From Coprinus comatus (taxonomy: Eukaryota; Basidiomycota; Agaricomycetes; Agaricales; Agaricaceae): a DNA stretch of 64,000 nucleotides. The DNA lies in the NCBI GenBank assembly GCA_034638255.1, contig JAWPGT010000004.1, forward strand, positions 62,001 through 126,000. The letters are read 5' to 3'. The notes beneath the pieces were generated by a model. It made no database searches, was not told where the DNA came from, and saw only the letters and a list, made by a program, of their open reading frames with translations. The translations under genes were made by a program, and so were the position numbers. Shown here piece by piece: positions 60,206 through 64,000 of the stretch; within the stretch, counting starts at the first letter, position 1; the number at the start of each line of letters is the position of its first letter.

Positions 60206-60210
60206 AAAAA
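60206..60210 (-). terminator. Pol III terminator of tRNA-Tyr
   Basis: Five T on the transcribed-sense (minus) strand, starting 4 bases after the end of the tRNA. Confidence 0.7.
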
Positions 60211-60213
60211 TAT

Positions 60214-60307
60214 CCGACCTGCCTGGCTCGAACAGGCGACCTCAAGATTCCCTAAGGAAATTGTATCCAATTACAGTCTCGCGCTCTTCCAACTGAGCTA
60301 AGGTCGG
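60214..60307 (-). tRNA. tRNA-Tyr (GTA) with 22-nt intron
   Basis: On the minus strand the sequence folds as a cloverleaf: a CCGACCT/AGGTCGG acceptor stem, a D arm with TAGCTCAGTTGG (A box), an anticodon stem CGAGA/TCTTG around loop C-T-GTA-A-A, and a T arm GCCTG-TTCGAGC-CAGGC (B box). The 22-nt intron sits at the canonical position between bases 37 and 38. Mature length 72 before CCA. GTA anticodon and an intron are typical of nuclear tRNA-Tyr. Confidence 0.95.
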
Positions 60308-60422
60308 TTGAACTGAGTAGAAGAAAAACATAAATTGTGGTAAAGTGGAACCCAACAAGAGCAAACAAACTTAGTGGATAAGACTCTAATGTAAGAGGTG
60401 TATTTCTTTTACTCATTCTTAT

Positions 60423-61151
60423 ATGTCCCTCCTTCGTTCCTGCGTTCAGGCCACTGTGTGCCAGAGGACACCACTGAAATGCTCCTCAACTCTTATTCGT
60501 GGCTTGACCAGCAACTCTACGCCCGCAGAAACGAAAGAATCTTCGGAGATTGTCGCACCCGAGTCAGTTCGGGAGGTTATGGTTGCAGACGTTATTAGTG
60601 GTGCTCCTAGTGCGTACAGACCCATGTTTCAAATTAATAACTGTTTGATTGACCTGAACAGGCCAACTCAGACACCGTGCTGTACGCATCTATCAACCTA
60701 CACGAAATACCATGCAAAGTGGTCCGGGAAAGACCGAACGCTGGCGCCTTGACTTTGACATTCTCCCTGGTGGAAGTCGCTGGGAGAATCCTTTAATGGG
60801 ATGGGCTAGCTCGTGGGTATTAACATACATGCATAAAGACAGAGGTACTAAAACTACAGTATGTCTTAAGTGCGGATTATGTACAGGCAGCACGTCTCTC
60901 TTTCCGTTCCAAAGAGGATGCGATTCACTTCGCAGAGAAACAAGGTATGTTTCACTTGACTCCTTCAAATTCAAAACTCATGTGTTTCTTAGGATGGAAC
61001 TACTTTGTGTAAGTCTTATGCTCTAATCTGTTTGGAAATACTGATAAATATGCACAGGCAACCCGGGGCTGTCAAGAGGATTCCTCCCAAGAACTATGCC
61101 GAGAATTATGTATACAAACCTAACACGCTTCGTATCATGAGGACCAAGTAG
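60423..61151 (+). CDS. NDUFS4: NADH dehydrogenase iron-sulfur protein 4 (complex I, NDUFS4)
   Basis: Accessory subunit of mitochondrial complex I, needed for assembly of the N-module. The ATG at 60423 gives a basic presequence (MSLLRSCVQATVCQRTPLKC) typical of mitochondrial import. Exons then give LRHRAVRIYQPTRNTMQSG, GPGKTERWRLDFDILPGGSR, WENPLMGWASS, ADYVQAARLSFRSKEDAIHF, AEKQGWNYFV and VKRIPPKNYAENYVYKPNTL, ending RIMRTK with the stop at 61149. Four introns, all GT-AG and in frame. About 175-180 residues, matching the family. The tRNA-Tyr lies upstream in opposite orientation. Confidence 0.96.
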
Positions 61152-61356
61152 AGTATTTAGTAGATTATTCGGCCTAACAATAGTGACACACTCGAGTGAT
61201 GGTGATACATTGAATGTGTGAACATCACGTGGACTATTTAAAAGCCAATGGTACTATATCTTAGAATGGTCTGACAACCTAGGGGTTTATGCTAGCCACC
61301 TCCAACTTACCATCTCCCACTGGTACCATTATCCCTGCGTAAACACTGGGCATTCC

Positions 61357-64000
61357 ATGGGTGATATCCAGACAAGGCCATTTTCCAAGAATTACAGGTC
61401 TTTCTCTTTTACTCTTGGAATTCACAGGGGCAGAAACTGACCTTCACTTTGTAGTGGTCTAAGCAATCAGTCCGTTATTGCCTTAGGGCTAACTATCCTA
61501 TGTGTGACTGGCCATGAATTCATGAAAAGACGACGGAGGGGCAAATGCAATCCAGAGGATGGTTTGGGGAGCAGGGAGTCCTGGGAGTTTGGATAGTGCG
61601 TCATATTCCCACTGTAGTATCATAAACTGACAATTCCTAGCTTGTACCACGGCCGATCATGGGCAAGGTTAGTTGCATTCCTATACTTAAGGGGATCTCC
61701 TGATGTATGAAATATCAGATTTCCTTCTCCGCCAACTCCAGAAGGATGGCCGCTGTCTTGGGTTAAGCAAGCTATAACTTTCCCCGAAGCTAAGATGCAG
61801 CAACTGCGTGGCGTCGATGCAACTCTATACATACGCTTCCTTCGTGGCTGTTGTACGAACATATCATTTTCATCCATATTCTGCTTGCTCATTTATCATT
61901 TATCTTCCATTTGACAGTCTGGTTCACGCTCCTTCAGACGCTGACGACCGTTCCAATCTTATTCCCTATCCATGTCAGATTCTCAGACGATTCTATATCC
62001 CCAAAATCCATGACACGCGCATCAATAGCATCACTCGCTGGTACATCAACTGGTCGATCGCTACTATGGATACACATATGTCTCCTCTTTTGGGTTTCTT
62101 TATCATGGATGGCCACGCTTCTTTGGATATGTCATGGGGCTTTTAATCTTCGTTTAGCAAGTATTGCCGCCATACGCAAGCAGGAAACACCAGAGAATGA
62201 AGCGAATACTATCCATTATCCACATCCTCATCCTCAGTACGGCTTTTCTGACGTACCTTCGTCCGACCAGAACCATCCAAATCGAGGGCTACGTTTGCGA
62301 ACTGTAATGGTTACTAATTTGCCATCCAATCTCCGGAACGAAAGGGACCTAAAAGAATATTTCGAATATTATATGAGCCGTAAAGTCGAGAAACCCTCAA
62401 TGGGACTGACGTCATCGACTCAGCCAGGTTTCTTGAACAAATCCTTCGCCTTTCTTTTCAACCGCGCCAAACGTCTACCTGTACACATTAATCCATTATT
62501 ACCTCAAGGTGGTGATAAATCACAAACGGATGATACCTCGCATGACTTGGGCAAGCGCAAAGAGGGTCCACCAATGCCGATAATTGAACGAGTTGTCGTA
62601 GCTCGAAAAATGACAGAACTGGCATCACTGTTGGAACGCAGGGAGGATATTCTTCGCCTCCTTGAAACAGCTCATATCAAACTTGCCAACAAAGCATTAT
62701 CAGCGGTCAAAACTGCGATGGAACGACAATCTGCCAGGAAGCCCTTAGGACACAGTCTCAGTATATCTAAGGCTGCACAGATAGCACGACATCGTAGGTC
62801 TACATTGACAAGTGATGTGGAAACCGGTTGTCAAGATATCCTAGATGAAGAGATTCGCATGAGACAACTCATTAAAGTACTTGGTCCGTTTGTCGACGAA
62901 TTTCAAGTTGAAGATTCTTTGGCATTGCGTTCCAAGAAGGCTTGGTCGAAGACATCCCAGCATGCCTTCAGGAAACTGGTTAACCGCGGTTCGGAATCCA
63001 ACGCTTCTAATTCACCCACCCCTGAATATCCCCCGGTAAATCGGGACAAAAAGCCTCGTCCTCCTCACACAATATGGGACGCATTGCTCAGTCTGCCCAG
63101 AAGTAGTTTGGATGCACATCAACCACTCGTCAATCTCAATCATCTCTTTCGTGGAAAGACGGTGCCCTCTATTGATTACTATACGGCGAAACTCAACCTA
63201 TTAACATCCCTCATTACGGAACAACGCGCCAAATCTACCTCTGATTTTGAACCAGTCTCTACAGCATTTGTTACATTTGCTGATCCTGCTGATGCGCGAA
63301 GGGCTTGTAAGTACCTTGCGGTTCATCCCAACAATCCTCTGGCATGTCTAGTAACGATGGCACCAATGTACCATGATTTGGACTGGCTGCGCGTCATGAA
63401 ATCCTCTTTCAATGCTGAGGTCAGTGTTATAATAGTTGTAAACAATGACTAGTCATCTGAATTAAACACTTTAAATTAGTTTGTCAAAGATTGGGTTGTT
63501 AATATTGGCGTCTGGTTGGTTTTTATGATGCAGCATCACGTTTTTATGCTTACCGTTTTCAGGGGATTTACGCTATTTTGGTTGTTTCCTGTATCGCTTC
63601 TCGTGGGTTTGGTTTCAATTCGTAACATCAGTTTATTCTGGCCAAGCTTGGTAAGATTTTTCTTTCCTTTGCTTTGATGAATATTTATCATCCTCAACCT
63701 GCCTTTAGAAACGCTATCTGGACCATCACCCATGGGAATCGGAGGTGATTCAGTCATTCCTGCCGACCGTTCTCGTTGCATTACTCGCTCTCCTCATTCC
63801 TCTTATCCTCCTCTTGATCGCTAAGAAAGCACATACTATTACGACTCTTTCTGCACTCCAAGACCGCATCATGACGCGTTATTACAAGTTTTTGATTGTT
63901 AATGTGCTTGTTTTCTTTTGTGTGGGAACCGTTGCATTACAATCCTTCCTTCAATCTTTCAAGGCGACCGAGACCGAACGACCGGATATATTGCACATAG
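61357..64000 (+). CDS. Csc1/RSN1-type stress-gated cation channel (DUF221/TMEM63), cut by window edge
   Basis: Member of the OSCA/TMEM63 family, mechanosensitive or hyperosmolarity-gated calcium-permeable channels. The ATG at 61357 gives MGDIQTRPFSKNY, spliced to TM1 (SVIALGLTILCVTGHEFMK), then RRRRGKCNPEDGLGSRESWE, GYLYHGRSWA, the RGVDATLYIRFLRG block, TM2 (FWFTLLQTLTTVPILFPIHV), SISPKSMTRASIASLAGT and TM3. The long cytosolic domain has TVMVTNLPSNLRNERDLKEY, ERVVVARKMTELASLLERRE and AFVTFADPADARRACKYLAV. A later exon gives FVKDWVVNIG, then TM FTLFWLFPVSLLVGLVSIRN and KRYLDHHPWESEVIQSFLPT. The reading continues past base 64000, so the remaining pore helices are missing here. Confidence 0.94.

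Overview
The window reads as nuclear DNA of a basidiomycete fungus, most likely an Agaricomycete. The evidence is dense short introns (about 45-60 bp, GT-AG, in almost every gene), short intergenic gaps, fungal orthologues (Rsp5, Msp1, Rictor/Ste20, Mae1-type transporter, Csc1-type channel), basidiomycete-type families (DUF6533 membrane protein, a sandwich-plus-TM surface protein, a Cys-poor secreted paralogue pair), and a split tRNA-Tyr. Most genes are visible only after joining exons by eye, so exon edges are inferred from splice motifs and family alignment from memory. No database search was run.

Layout, left to right. (1) 1-9.6 kb, minus strand: glutathione synthetase (cut by the left edge), RPAP1, a Mae1-like TDT transporter, and the HIT hydrolase Hnt1. 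(2) 10-20 kb: a decayed 2-oxoglutarate oxygenase (+), SmG (-), PRMT3 (-), a small TATA-driven gene of unknown function (+), CCDC25 (-) and RBM25 (+). Several of these act in RNA processing or protein methylation. (3) 21-31 kb: secreted GH37 trehalase (+), Msp1 AAA ATPase (-), a single-pass surface protein (+) and GH20 hexosaminidase (+). (4) 31-43 kb, looser: a DUF6533 membrane protein (-), an Ent3-like epsin with an apparent one-base frameshift (+), an unknown two-TM protein (+), and two gene-poor blocks of about 3 kb. (5) 43-46.5 kb: a tail-to-tail pair of secreted paralogues flanking a broken UPF3 fragment. (6) 47.7-51.7 kb: Rsp5 and ribosomal protein uL22 (RPL17), both minus. (7) 54-64 kb: Rictor (+), intron-containing tRNA-Tyr (-), NDUFS4 of complex I (+), and a Csc1/RSN1-type channel cut by the right edge.

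No operon-like system, CRISPR array, biosynthetic cluster or intact transposon is seen. The points most worth a second look are the inverted secreted paralogue pair with matched promoter geometry, the UPF3 relic between them, the oxygenase that lost its iron-binding core, the epsin frameshift, a GC-AG intron in the GH20 gene, and a small orphan gene with a stress-type promoter.
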